A stretch of DNA of 64,000 bases, taken from the NCBI RefSeq assembly GCF_009601505.1, contig NZ_WITC01000099.1, forward strand, positions 40,970 to 104,969, written 5' to 3'. This document shows positions 16,749 through 25,509 of the stretch, one piece after another. A program made the position numbers and the translations under genes. Origin of the DNA: Sinorhizobium terangae. GTDB lineage: Bacteria > Pseudomonadota > Alphaproteobacteria > Rhizobiales > Rhizobiaceae. Positions within the stretch are counted from its first letter, which is position 1. Each line of letters starts with the position of its first letter. The notes beneath the pieces were generated by a model. It was given only the letters and a program-made list of their open reading frames with translations. It searched no databases and had not been told where the DNA came from.

Positions 16749-18800
16749 ATGCATCTGAGGACTTTGTCCATCGAAAACTTTCGCGCTATCGAGTCAATTG
16801 ATGTTGAGTTTACGGAGCGTGTTAACGTTGTCGTTGGCCCGAATGCGGTTGGGAAGACTACAATTCTGGAGGCGATCCGTCTGCCCAAGGCAGTCTTGGC
16901 TCCGCGTACTCAAAACGAGTCTGCTCAAGCACTTATTTCTATGGGTGCGGTTTCTCCCCACAATCCTCAGCAACTTATTGCAGAGGCGATCGCTCGCGAC
17001 CCCTTAAAGCCCGTAATAATCCGATGCGGCTACCAACTTAATGCCGATGAGATTGCAACAGTCGCCGATGGACAGCAGCAACTAGTAACTCGACTTATAC
17101 GTTCGCGATTAAACGACAATCTTTCACCTGCAAATTTCGCAGCTTTTCTGTCCTCTCAGGCCGGGCAATCAACTTTGCAGGAGGCGAGCAAGGAAATTGC
17201 TCAAGGGCTGGAAAGACTCCAGGCAATGAGAGGCATTTGCCGGCTCGATTTGCTAATCGATTTTCGATCTTCGCAAATTTCCACACCGGACCCGACGGGC
17301 GCAGCGATCATCGCTTTCCTTGATGAGCGCTTGTCTCCTGAAGAGACGAAGTTTAGTTACTTTCCCGCTGACCGAGCTCTACCTCGCGGTGAACAGCCAA
17401 TACAACTTGGAATACAAGACGCGGTTCAGCAGCTTGAAGCACACAATTCACAGCCGCAAAGTAAGTATAATCGCCTGAAGAACACGATTTTCAACGCGAT
17501 AGTGGGTTCTGAATCAGGACGAAACGCGATCCGTGAAAACTTTGAACGGATCTTCTCCGGCGTGCTGAAAGGCCGTGAGTTAGTAGGAGCGGGCGTTAAT
17601 CAGTACGGTCTGTTGACGATCAACGTGAGAGATTTGGAATCCGGACGCGTTTTCGACATTGATGCAATGAGCAGCGGCGAAAAGGGACTAATTCTCACAT
17701 TTCTCTTGATTGAACGAACTCTCGCAAACGGCGGCGTCGCTCTACTTGATGAGCCAGAGCTGCATCTAAACCCAGCAGTTTGCAAAGATATTCTCGCCTT
17801 CATGGTAGATGCTTACGCGATCAGAAAAGATCTGCAAGTAATTCTGTGCTCCCATTCCCCAGAGATACTTGCTGGCACATTTGGGCGCGAGGAATGCGCG
17901 CTATTTCACCTGGTATCCGGTACTCTTCTAAGCCGCGTGCGGAGAAGTGATGGAGAGGCCGTCGCCGAAGCACTTCGCCAGTTGGGTACATCGGAGAGCG
18001 AGGGGCTTTTATACAAAGCGACGATTTTTGTTGAAGGGGAGCATGACGTTGAGCTGCTCGAGTTGGGCTTTGGCTCTATTTTGCGGCAACACAAACTGAA
18101 AGATCTGGGAGGCCGAACAGAGGTCGAAAAGCAAATCAGACAGCTTCAAGAAGCAGAGAAGTCCGGCGTGACGTTGACGCCCAGATATTTCATTTTTGAT
18201 AAAGATGACGTGCCCACAAATTTGGAGAGTTCGAGCAACATCAAGGTATTGCAGTGGGATCGTCGTTGTCTTGAAAATTATCTTATCGACGTAGACATCT
18301 TGACCACCTTATTAAAGGATACGGATATTGTCAGGACACCGATTGCGAGTGAGGGCGAACTCAGCCGACTTCTAAAGCAACTCGCTTTGGGGCATCTGGA
18401 TGATGCAGTCGTCAAAGAAGTCTATGACGGCATGGCGTACGAAAACCCGGGTCGACGGCCGCGCGAGACTAGCGGCAAAACCTTCGAAGAGGTTTCCGCT
18501 ATTCTGTACGGTCGGCTCGAGCAGATTTCGCAGCAGATATCTGGTCTTCACCAGCGGGATTGGCAGGTGAAATTCGTCAGAATGTGCGAGGCGCGAAAGG
18601 CGGAACTGCTGCCGCTTTGGGACGCGGAATGGAAAGAGCGCTGTGATGGAAAGCGGCTTTTTCGGGAACTGCAGCAAAATATTTCTATGAAGATTCCGAT
18701 GCGGAGTTTCAAGCGACGTATCATGGAGCGGATGCGCGGAGTCCCGACAACTGACAACTGGCGAGCAATCGAGGGGCTTCTCAAGCAATTGATTGCCTGA
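16749..18800 (+). CDS. AAA ATPase-TOPRIM/DUF4435-like fusion, OLD- or PARIS-like putative defence protein
   Basis: The 683-residue protein begins with an SMC/ABC-type ATPase: Walker A GPNAVGKTT (residues 30-38), signature SSGEKG (about 306) and Walker B VALLDEPELH (about 330), followed by the His-loop CSHSPE. The C-terminal part has TOPRIM-like acidic residues in FVEGEHD (about 425-431) and FIFDKDD (about 480-486), plus RRCLENYLID, like the DUF4435 toprim module. OLD nucleases and the PARIS system pair such ATPases with a TOPRIM nuclease for phage defence. G+C is about 43-50 percent in sampled lines, far below its neighbours, a sign of transfer. No partner gene is adjacent. The start at 16749 fits the alignment of the first beta strand; the upstream ribosome site is weak. 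Confidence 0.8.
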   Translation: MHLRTLSIENFRAIESIDVEFTERVNVVVGPNAVGKTTILEAIRLPKAVLAPRTQNESAQALISMGAVSPHNPQQLIAEAIARDPLKPVIIRCGYQLNADEIATVADGQQQLVTRLIRSRLNDNLSPANFAAFLSSQAGQSTLQEASKEIAQGLERLQAMRGICRLDLLIDFRSSQISTPDPTGAAIIAFLDERLSPEETKFSYFPADRALPRGEQPIQLGIQDAVQQLEAHNSQPQSKYNRLKNTIFNAIVGSESGRNAIRENFERIFSGVLKGRELVGAGVNQYGLLTINVRDLESGRVFDIDAMSSGEKGLILTFLLIERTLANGGVALLDEPELHLNPAVCKDILAFMVDAYAIRKDLQVILCSHSPEILAGTFGREECALFHLVSGTLLSRVRRSDGEAVAEALRQLGTSESEGLLYKATIFVEGEHDVELLELGFGSILRQHKLKDLGGRTEVEKQIRQLQEAEKSGVTLTPRYFIFDKDDVPTNLESSSNIKVLQWDRRCLENYLIDVDILTTLLKDTDIVRTPIASEGELSRLLKQLALGHLDDAVVKEVYDGMAYENPGRRPRETSGKTFEEVSAILYGRLEQISQQISGLHQRDWQVKFVRMCEARKAELLPLWDAEWKERCDGKRLFRELQQNISMKIPMRSFKRRIMERMRGVPTTDNWRAIEGLLKQLIA

Positions 18801-18925
18801 TGGCTGGAATATGGCGCGACGTGCCGTACGTGTGAGCGGCCAAGGTAGGCGAGTCCGCTGTCACACCCCTGTAAAACACCGGCTCTATCCCTCGGCACCA
18901 TCTTTCTCCCACCGAGGGCAATCCC

Positions 18926-19906
18926 ATGAAAACGCTTCTCTCCGCCGTTGCCGCAGCGCTCGTCGCCGGCCTCATGTCCACCACGGCTTATGCCGAAAGC
19001 CTGGTGCTTTATACGAGTCAGCCGAATGAGGATGCGCAGGCGACGGTGGATGCGTTCGAGGCGGCTAACCCGGGCGTCGAGGTCGAGTGGGTGCGCGAGG
19101 GGACGACGAAGATCATGGCCAAGCTGATGGCCGAGATCGAGGCGGGCAATCCGGTGGCGGACGTGCTTCTGATCGCCGACACGGTGACGATGCAGCGGCT
19201 GAAGGAGGGCGGGCATCTGCTGCCTTACAAGTCGCCGGAGGCGGCGGGCTACGATGCCGCGCTCTATGATGCGGACGGAGCCTATTACTCGACCAAGATG
19301 ATCACGACAGGCATCGTCTACAACACATCCGCCGCGATGAAGCCGGAAGGCTGGCAGGATCTCGTGAAGCCCGAGGCCAAGGGCCTCGTCACCATGCCGA
19401 GCCCGCTCACCTCTGGTGCTGCCCTGATCCATGCCGAGACGCTTGCCGGCATTCCCGGCCTCGGCTGGGACTATTACAAGGCGCTTGCCGAAAACGGCGC
19501 GACGGCCGCCGGCGGCAATGGCGGCGTGTTGAAGGCGGTCGCGACCGGCGAGAAGGCCTATGGCATGCTCGTCGATTTCATGGCGATCCGCGAGAAGGCC
19601 AAGGGCGCGCCGGTGGAGTTCGTCTTCCCGGCCGAAGGCGTTTCCGCCGTCACCGAGCCGGTCGGCATTCTGAACACCGCGAAGAACGTCGATGCCGCGA
19701 AGAAATTCGTCGACTTCCTTCTCTCCGAGGAAGGCCAGAAGGTGGCGGTGAAGATGGGCTATATCCCGGCCCGCAACGGCGTGGCGCTGCCGGAAGGCTA
19801 TCCGGCCCGCGAGACGATCAAGGTGCTGCCGGTCGATGCCGCGGCGGCGGTCAAGAATTCCGAAGCGGACCTCAAGACCTTCTCCGGCATTTTCGGGACG
19901 AACTGA
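18926..19906 (+). CDS. ABC transporter substrate-binding protein, Fe3+/AfuA-FbpA-like
   Basis: The 326-residue protein has a signal peptide cleaved after TTAYA (residue 23) and a mature start ESLVLYTSQPNEDAQATVDA, typical of the ferric/2-aminoethylphosphonate binding-protein cluster. The family segments FEAANPGVEVEWVREGT and DVLLIADTVTMQRLKEGG are present. It feeds the permease and ATPase encoded directly downstream. Fe3+ is the first guess because S. meliloti homologues are named afu, but polyamine- or phosphonate-type ligands remain possible. Confidence 0.85.
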   Translation: MKTLLSAVAAALVAGLMSTTAYAESLVLYTSQPNEDAQATVDAFEAANPGVEVEWVREGTTKIMAKLMAEIEAGNPVADVLLIADTVTMQRLKEGGHLLPYKSPEAAGYDAALYDADGAYYSTKMITTGIVYNTSAAMKPEGWQDLVKPEAKGLVTMPSPLTSGAALIHAETLAGIPGLGWDYYKALAENGATAAGGNGGVLKAVATGEKAYGMLVDFMAIREKAKGAPVEFVFPAEGVSAVTEPVGILNTAKNVDAAKKFVDFLLSEEGQKVAVKMGYIPARNGVALPEGYPARETIKVLPVDAAAAVKNSEADLKTFSGIFGTN

Positions 19907-19913
19907 TCGCCTC

Positions 19914-21929
19914 ATGACGCGAGCGGACGAGATCGCCCGCAGCCGGAGCGCGAGCGCTCCGGTGGAAGCTGACGCGGAAGGCGGCTCCGGGCTGAAACTC
20001 CCGGAGCCGCCTCGGCGTCTGCTGTCGAGGGTGCGGCGTTTCGGCCCATTGCGGTTTTTCTTCGGCGGCGGGGAGGCGGCGGAAAGCCGGCCTCCCCAAA
20101 CGGCTCCCGCAAAACTGCCCGGCGAACTGACGCGGACGTTGCGCGTCCAGTTGCCGGCGATGCCTTACGTCACGGAAGATAACTCCCTCAAGGCGATGCC
20201 GCCGCATGGCGCCGGGGCAGGGCGCGCCTTCCGCGCCCGCAAGCGGCGGGCGGCATCCGGCGGCGAGCCGGGCTGGCTGCTGCCCTTCGTGCTTTGTGCC
20301 GTGCTGCTGCTCTCCGTGTTGCCTCTCGCGCGCCTTGCCGGGGCGGGGGTGAGCGGGCTTGTGGACGGTGAGGCGGCGCGGCTGATCTTCGAGCCAGCCA
20401 CCTTCGCGGCGCTCCGCAACACGCTCGTCACCGCCACCGGCGGCATGGCCGTCTCGCTTATCCTGGGTTCGCTCTTCGCCTTCGCGGTGGCGCTCACCGA
20501 TACCAGGGGCAAGCTCACTTTAAGCTTCGCCTTCATGCTGCCGATGATGATCCCGCCGCAGGTGACGGCGCTTGCCTGGGTGGGAATGTCGGGGCCGGCG
20601 AGCCCGTTGCTCAAGACGCTGGGGCTGGCGCCGCCGCTCGGCAGCCCGCAGCCGCTCTATTCGCTTTCCGGCATCGCGCTTCTTTTGGGCGTGCAGCATG
20701 CGCCGCTCGTCTTCCTGGCGCTCAAGGCCGGGCTTGCGGCGAGCCCGCGCGACGGCATCGAGGCGGCACGGCTTGCGGGGGCGGGGCCGTTCCGGGTCTT
20801 CCGCGACATCGTGCTGCCGCTGGCAACTCCGGGGCTGATTGCCGGCGGGGCGATCGCCTTCGTCTCAGGCGTCGGCAATTTCGGCATTCCGGCGATCCTC
20901 GGCATTCCCGCCGGGATCGAGACGCTGCCGACGCTGATCTTCAGCCGGCTGGCGAGTTTCGGCGCCGCCACCTTCGGCGAGATCGCGCTGATCTCGACGC
21001 TGATCGCGGCGATCTCCGCCGGCGGTCTGCTGGTGCAGCAGCGGGCGCTTTCCGGCCGCGACTATCGCCTCATCGGCCATTCCGGCGCGCGCGCCGCCTT
21101 CGCGCTCGGGCGCTTGCGCATCGCTCTCGAAGCGCTGCTATGGGCCGCGCTGGCGCTGGTGCTGGTGGCGCCCCTTCTCGCGCTTATCGCAAGCTCGCTG
21201 GTGCCGGCCTATGGCGTGCCGGTCAATTTCAAGACGGTATCGCTCAGTGCCTATGGTGAAATCCTCTTCCGCCAGTCGATCACGCTGACGGCGCTCAAGA
21301 ATTCGCTCTTCCTCGCCTCCGCCGCGGCGCTCGGCCTGCTGGTCGTCACCGTGCCGGCCGCCTATCTTCTGACTCGGCGGAAGGGCGTGCTTGCCAATCT
21401 CGTCGCCATCCTGATCGAGATCCCCTATGCGCTGCCCGGCATCGTGCTTGCCGTCGCCTTCATCCTCACCTTCGCCGCGCGGCTGCCGTTCGTCGGCGTT
21501 TCGCTCTACGGCACGATCTGGATCATTCTCGCCGCCTATTTCTCCTCCTTCCTCGCCGTCAGCCTGAAGCCTGTCATGAGCGCGTTTTTGCAGATGGACC
21601 CCTCGCTCGAGGAGGCGGCAAGACTTGCCGGTGCGGGTTTCTCCCGGCGGATGCGCGACGTGCTGCTGCCGCTGATCGCGCCGGCGGCCGGAGCTTCCGT
21701 CATCCTCGTCTTCCTGATCGCGGCGAACGAACTGACGGTCTCGGCGCTGCTCTGGTCGGCGGGCACGCAGACGCTCGGCGTCGCGATCTTCAATCTCGAC
21801 GACAGCGGCTCGTCCGATCTCGCCTCGGCGCTCTCGGTGCTCGTCGTCCTCCTGGTGATCGCGCTGATGACGGCGCTCGAATTTTTCGCAAAGTACCTGC
21901 CGGAGGGCGTGCTGCCGTGGCGCAACTGA
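19914..21929 (+). CDS. ABC transporter permease, fused two-domain FbpB/AfuB type
   Basis: The product has two homologous permease halves with about 12 membrane helices in total and two EAA loops, EAARLAGAGPFRVFRDIVLP and EEAARLAGAGFSRRMRDVLLP, which contact the ATPase. Starting at 19914, 7 bases after the binding-protein stop, it is 671 residues with an unusual 110-residue Arg/Pro/Gly-rich cytoplasmic N-terminal region before the first helix (PGWLLPFVLCAVLLLSVLP). A later start such as the Met in LPAMPYVTED would remove most of this. The stop overlaps the next gene's start by 13 bases, showing translational coupling. Confidence 0.85.
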   Translation: MTRADEIARSRSASAPVEADAEGGSGLKLPEPPRRLLSRVRRFGPLRFFFGGGEAAESRPPQTAPAKLPGELTRTLRVQLPAMPYVTEDNSLKAMPPHGAGAGRAFRARKRRAASGGEPGWLLPFVLCAVLLLSVLPLARLAGAGVSGLVDGEAARLIFEPATFAALRNTLVTATGGMAVSLILGSLFAFAVALTDTRGKLTLSFAFMLPMMIPPQVTALAWVGMSGPASPLLKTLGLAPPLGSPQPLYSLSGIALLLGVQHAPLVFLALKAGLAASPRDGIEAARLAGAGPFRVFRDIVLPLATPGLIAGGAIAFVSGVGNFGIPAILGIPAGIETLPTLIFSRLASFGAATFGEIALISTLIAAISAGGLLVQQRALSGRDYRLIGHSGARAAFALGRLRIALEALLWAALALVLVAPLLALIASSLVPAYGVPVNFKTVSLSAYGEILFRQSITLTALKNSLFLASAAALGLLVVTVPAAYLLTRRKGVLANLVAILIEIPYALPGIVLAVAFILTFAARLPFVGVSLYGTIWIILAAYFSSFLAVSLKPVMSAFLQMDPSLEEAARLAGAGFSRRMRDVLLPLIAPAAGASVILVFLIAANELTVSALLWSAGTQTLGVAIFNLDDSGSSDLASALSVLVVLLVIALMTALEFFAKYLPEGVLPWRN

Positions 21930-22972
21930 TCCTCAATCACGTGACCAAGGATTTCGGAGGCGGCCGGCCGGCGGTGGCGGACGTCTCGCTGACGCTCCGC
22001 CGGCAGGCCTTCCTCGCACTCCTCGGCCCCTCGGGCTGCGGCAAGACGACGGTGCTCCGCATGATCGCCGGCTTCGAGCAGCCGACGGACGGCTCGATCT
22101 CCTATGGCGAGCGGCGGCTTTCGGATGCCGAACGCGCGCTGCCGCCGGAAAAGCGCAACATGGCGATGGTGTTCCAATCCTACGCGCTCTGGCCGCACAT
22201 GACCGTCGCGCAGAATGTCGGCTATCCCTTGAAGGTGAGGGGCATTTCCGGTGCTCAATGGCGCAAGCTCGTGGGCGAGGCGCTGTCGCTGGTCAGGCTC
22301 ACCGACCTTGCCGAACGGCGGCCTGCCGAGCTTTCCGGCGGCCAGCGCCAGCGGGTGGCGCTCGCCCGCTGCCTCGTCACGCAGCCGGATGTCGTGCTGC
22401 TCGACGAGCCGCTCGCCAATCTCGACCAGCATCTGAGGAAGGCGATGGAGGAGACGTTTCGCGCCTTCCACGAGCGCTCCGGCGCCACCATGGTCTATGT
22501 CACCCACGACCAGGCGGAGGCGATGGCGCTCGCGACCGACGTCGCGGTGATGTCGGAAGGCCGGCTTCTGCAGGTGGCGCCGCCGGCGGAGATCTATGCC
22601 AGGCCGGAGGGCCGCATCGTCGGCGGACTGATCGGCCGCGGCAGCATCCTCCGGCTGCCGCTGGCGGAGAGCGGCGAAAGGCAACTCGGCTGGCCGGTGC
22701 TGCGTGAGGCCCTTGGGTCGCGCGGTGCAGATGGTGCGAGCGGCGGGCTGCTTGCCGACGTGCCCCCTGCCGACATGCTGGTCAGGCCGGAACACGTCCA
22801 CCGCGGCACGGACGGCATTCTGATGCGGGTCATGTCGTGCGTCTTCGAAGGCGAGCGCTTCGCGCTCGATCTTGCGCTTGGAGATGGCCAGCGGCTGAAG
22901 GCCTTCAGCAGCGTGGCGATCGCCGAAGGGCAGACGGTGCCCTTCGTGATCGCGAGCGGTTGGCGGCTTTGA
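21917..22972 (+). CDS. ABC transporter ATP-binding protein, FbpC/PotA-like
   Basis: The 351-residue ATPase has Walker A GPSGCGKTTV, Q-loop VFQSYALWPHM, signature LSGGQRQRVALARCL, Walker B VVLLDEPLANLD and the H-loop VTHDQAEAMALA. A C-terminal TOBE-like regulatory region (about residue 240 on) is typical of CUT1/PotA/FbpC ATPases. It overlaps the permease gene and energises the same importer. Confidence 0.93.
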   Translation: MAQLILNHVTKDFGGGRPAVADVSLTLRRQAFLALLGPSGCGKTTVLRMIAGFEQPTDGSISYGERRLSDAERALPPEKRNMAMVFQSYALWPHMTVAQNVGYPLKVRGISGAQWRKLVGEALSLVRLTDLAERRPAELSGGQRQRVALARCLVTQPDVVLLDEPLANLDQHLRKAMEETFRAFHERSGATMVYVTHDQAEAMALATDVAVMSEGRLLQVAPPAEIYARPEGRIVGGLIGRGSILRLPLAESGERQLGWPVLREALGSRGADGASGGLLADVPPADMLVRPEHVHRGTDGILMRVMSCVFEGERFALDLALGDGQRLKAFSSVAIAEGQTVPFVIASGWRL

Positions 22973-23396
22973 AATTGGCGCTGGGCCTGCGCGTTCAGTG
23001 CGTCGGCCCCGCCACTCACCCGCCATCCCCGGGCCCAGCACGGGACAAGGGTGCCGGTGCGCCGGTGCCGTGAAGGCGGGGGACGATCTCCGCTGCGGGG
23101 TGCACAATTCCCCATCCGCCATCCTCGGGCTTGACCGAGGATCCATCGTCAATGGGTTTTGTCGGCGGCGCTTTTCAACGCCTTGTGTTTGGATCCTCGG
23201 GTCAAGCATGACGGAGTTGATAGGCTTGAACTCGACCGAGCGAACACGGAGGGCCAGCCGGCAAGGGAAAGATCAGACCGCGGAGGATGCGAGGGTTGGC
23301 GTCTCCGCCGCCTGAAGACAGACTCAAAAACAAAACCAGTTGCTTTTTGCAATCATTGTTGTCATAGTGCCATGGTGATCAACAAGGGAGGTGACA
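22973..23396. other. Gap before the GST gene, with inverted GGATCCTCGG repeats
   Basis: No convincing gene in about 420 bases. The segment 23120-23144 and the segment 23191-23212 are inverted copies of GGATCCTCGGGTCAAGC, giving a large stem-loop; a further copy abuts RIME-like copy 1 near 3.85 kb. The last 40 bases carry a strong ribosome site for the next gene. Confidence 0.6.
23120..23212. repeat. Inverted repeat of the GGATCCTCGG family
   Basis: Left arm ATCCTCGGGCTTGACCGAGG (23121-23140) with ATCC and right arm GGATCCTCGGGTCAAGC (23191-23207) are inverted copies, about 46 bases apart. Confidence 0.6.
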
Positions 23397-24005
23397 ATGA
23401 AGCTCTATCAGGGCATTGGGCCGAACTCTTATCGGGTCCGCATCTTCATGGCCGAAAAGGGCATCACGCTGCCGATGGTGAACATCGATTTCTTCAAGGG
23501 CGAGCACAGGGCGCCGGACTTCCTCAAGCTCAATTCGCTCGGACAGATCCCGGTGCTGGAACTCGATGATGGCACGATCATCACCGAAAGCGTCGCGATC
23601 TGCCGATATCTCGAGGAGACGCATCCCGAGCCGCCGCTCTTCGGCACCGGCGCCGTCAGCCGTGCCAAGGTCGAGATGTGGAACCGGCGCGCGGAACTGG
23701 TGATCTTCGCCACGATCGGCAATGTCCCGCTCCATTCCGAAGAGTTCTTCAAGGACCGCCTGACGCAGTTTCCGGCCTTCGCGGAGACTGAGCGGCAGGC
23801 CGTGCCGAAGAAATGGGCCTGGCTCGATCGCGAGCTTGCCGACGGCCGGCCGTTCCTCGCCGGTGAGAATTTCTCGATCGCTGACATCACCGCCGGCGTC
23901 TGCGGCTGGCTGGGCGAGGCCTTCGGCATGGAAATCCCGGGAACGCTCGAAAACGTGAAGCGCTGGAATGAGCGGGTCAGGAGCCGGCCGAGCTGGAACG
24001 CGTAA
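23397..24005 (+). CDS. Glutathione S-transferase
   Basis: The 202-residue protein starts MKLYQGIGPNSYRVRIFMAEKG, a thioredoxin-like N-terminal domain with the glutathione-binding GQIPVLELDDGTIITESVAI segment, followed by a helical domain with the N-capping box FSIADITAGV. It would conjugate or reduce substrates with glutathione in the cytosol. The start at 23397 follows the near-perfect site AAGGGAGGTGACA. Monocistronic by spacing. Not closely similar to the GST-like gene at 2.9 kb. Confidence 0.88.
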   Translation: MKLYQGIGPNSYRVRIFMAEKGITLPMVNIDFFKGEHRAPDFLKLNSLGQIPVLELDDGTIITESVAICRYLEETHPEPPLFGTGAVSRAKVEMWNRRAELVIFATIGNVPLHSEEFFKDRLTQFPAFAETERQAVPKKWAWLDRELADGRPFLAGENFSIADITAGVCGWLGEAFGMEIPGTLENVKRWNERVRSRPSWNA

Positions 24006-24289
24006 GGCGGCGACGCCGCGCCCACAGCGAGCCTCCGGTTCGGCGATGGGCAACCCATCGCCGGTCGAGCGGACATAGCCCGCGAGCCTTGGCCGCTGCC
24101 GATACGCGCTCGCCATTTTTTTGAGGCCGGCCGCACGTAGCTGTGGACTCGCCTCGTTTTTGCCGTTCTTGCCTTCTCCGTGGCCTTTTTGAGTTCCTAA
24201 AATATGTGACTGATTCGCGCCCGCACCGCTTTCGTCGCAGTTTCCGGGGACGGACGAGACCCCACGAAACTGCCCAAGGAGAAGAGCCA

Positions 24290-25333
24290 ATGACAGAGTA
24301 CAAGAAGCCGATCATCACCGAGATGCGTCCGAAAATCACTGTCATCGGTGTCGGCGGCGGGGGCGGCAACGCTATCAACAACATGATTGCCGAGAACCTG
24401 CAGGGCGTCGATTTCATCGCCGCCAATACCGACGCGCAGGCGCTTTCGATGTCAAAGGCGGAGCGGCGCATCCAGCTCGGCGCCGCCGTCACGGAGGGTC
24501 TCGGTGCCGGTTCGCTGCCGGATATCGGCAATGCGGCGGCGCAGGAGTCGATCGACGAGATCATGGATCACTTAGGCGGCACGCATATGTGCTTCGTCAC
24601 GGCCGGCATGGGCGGCGGCACCGGTACCGGGGCGGCGCCGGTGATTGCGGAGGCTGCGCGGCGGGCCGGCATCCTGACGGTCGCGGTCGTTACCAAGCCT
24701 TTCAGCTTCGAAGGCAAGCGGCGCATGCAGACGGCGGAGATGGGCATCGATCGGCTGCGTGAGAGCGCCGACACCGTCATCGTCATCCCCAACCAGAACC
24801 TCTTCCGTATCGCCGACGCCAAGACCACCTTTGCCGACGCCTTCATGATCGCCGATCGGGTGCTCTATTCGGGCGTCAGCTGCATTACCGACCTGATCGT
24901 CAAGGAAGGCTTGATGAACCTCGACTTCGCCGACGTGAAGACGGTGATGAAGGGCATGGGTCGGGCGATGATGGGAACGGGCGAGGCGACCGGCGAGAGC
25001 CGCGCGATGATGGCGGCGGAAGCGGCGATCGCCAATCCGCTGCTTGACGAAGTCTCGATGCGTGGCGCCAAGGGCGTGCTGGTCTCGATCTCCGGCGGCA
25101 TGGACATGACGCTGTTCGAGGTCGACGAGGCGGCAACCCGCATCCGCGAGGAGGTCTATGACGAGGCCGACATCGTCGTCGGCGCGATCTTCGACCGCAC
25201 GCTCGACGGCACCTTCCGCGTCTCGGTGGTGGCAACGGGTCTCGACAGCCCGCGCACGACCGGCGACATTCAGGGACAGCCCGAGTTGGCCAACGGCCAG
25301 CCGGCACAGGTTCCATCGCGCACGCTGCAATAG
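24290..25333 (+). CDS. ftsZ2: Truncated second FtsZ homologue (FtsZ2)
   Basis: The 347-residue protein has a complete FtsZ GTPase core: [13 protein letters not shown], the tubulin signature GGGTGTG (residues 108-114), the T7 segment with [11 protein letters not shown], and the C-terminal core [16 protein letters not shown]. After about residue 315 only a short tail remains, so the long variable linker and the conserved C-terminal peptide that binds FtsA/ZipA are absent. This matches the short FtsZ2 known from Sinorhizobium meliloti, which is dispensable beside the full-length FtsZ1. The ATG at 24290 has AAGGAGAAGAGCC before it. It could co-polymerise with or modulate FtsZ1; this is inference. 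Confidence 0.93.
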   Translation: MTEYKKPIITEMRPKITVIGVGGGGGNAINNMIAENLQGVDFIAANTDAQALSMSKAERRIQLGAAVTEGLGAGSLPDIGNAAAQESIDEIMDHLGGTHMCFVTAGMGGGTGTGAAPVIAEAARRAGILTVAVVTKPFSFEGKRRMQTAEMGIDRLRESADTVIVIPNQNLFRIADAKTTFADAFMIADRVLYSGVSCITDLIVKEGLMNLDFADVKTVMKGMGRAMMGTGEATGESRAMMAAEAAIANPLLDEVSMRGAKGVLVSISGGMDMTLFEVDEAATRIREEVYDEADIVVGAIFDRTLDGTFRVSVVATGLDSPRTTGDIQGQPELANGQPAQVPSRTLQ

Positions 25334-25341
25334 TTCTTTGA

Positions 25342-25385
25342 CGCAATTCCGGAGGGGAAACCGCTACACACTTTCCTGGAATTGC
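25342..25385. repeat. Short AATTCC palindromic repeat, copy 2
   Basis: GCAATTCCGGAGGGGAAACC, a spacer, and TTTCCTGGAATTGC form an inverted repeat 8 bases after the ftsZ2 stop. A diverged partial copy (GGACGGCGAACCGCTTTACA) follows at about 25470. Confidence 0.65.
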
Positions 25386-25509
25386 TCAGGCGGGGGAGCC
25401 GGAGAAGCAGCGGCAAAAGGCGAGCCTTCTCGCGCTGCAAGCTTCTCCGGCACTGTCTTTTCGGACAGTCCGGACGGCGAACCGCTTTACACTTCGCCTA
25501 CAAATGCTT

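Noticed and set aside
18548..19915. 455-codon minus-strand frame across the ABC binding-protein gene
   Set aside because: Antisense to an intact secreted binding protein; composition is typical of a shadow.
21536..23209. 557-codon minus-strand frame across the ABC ATPase gene
   Set aside because: Antisense to an intact ABC ATPase with all motifs; no features of its own.
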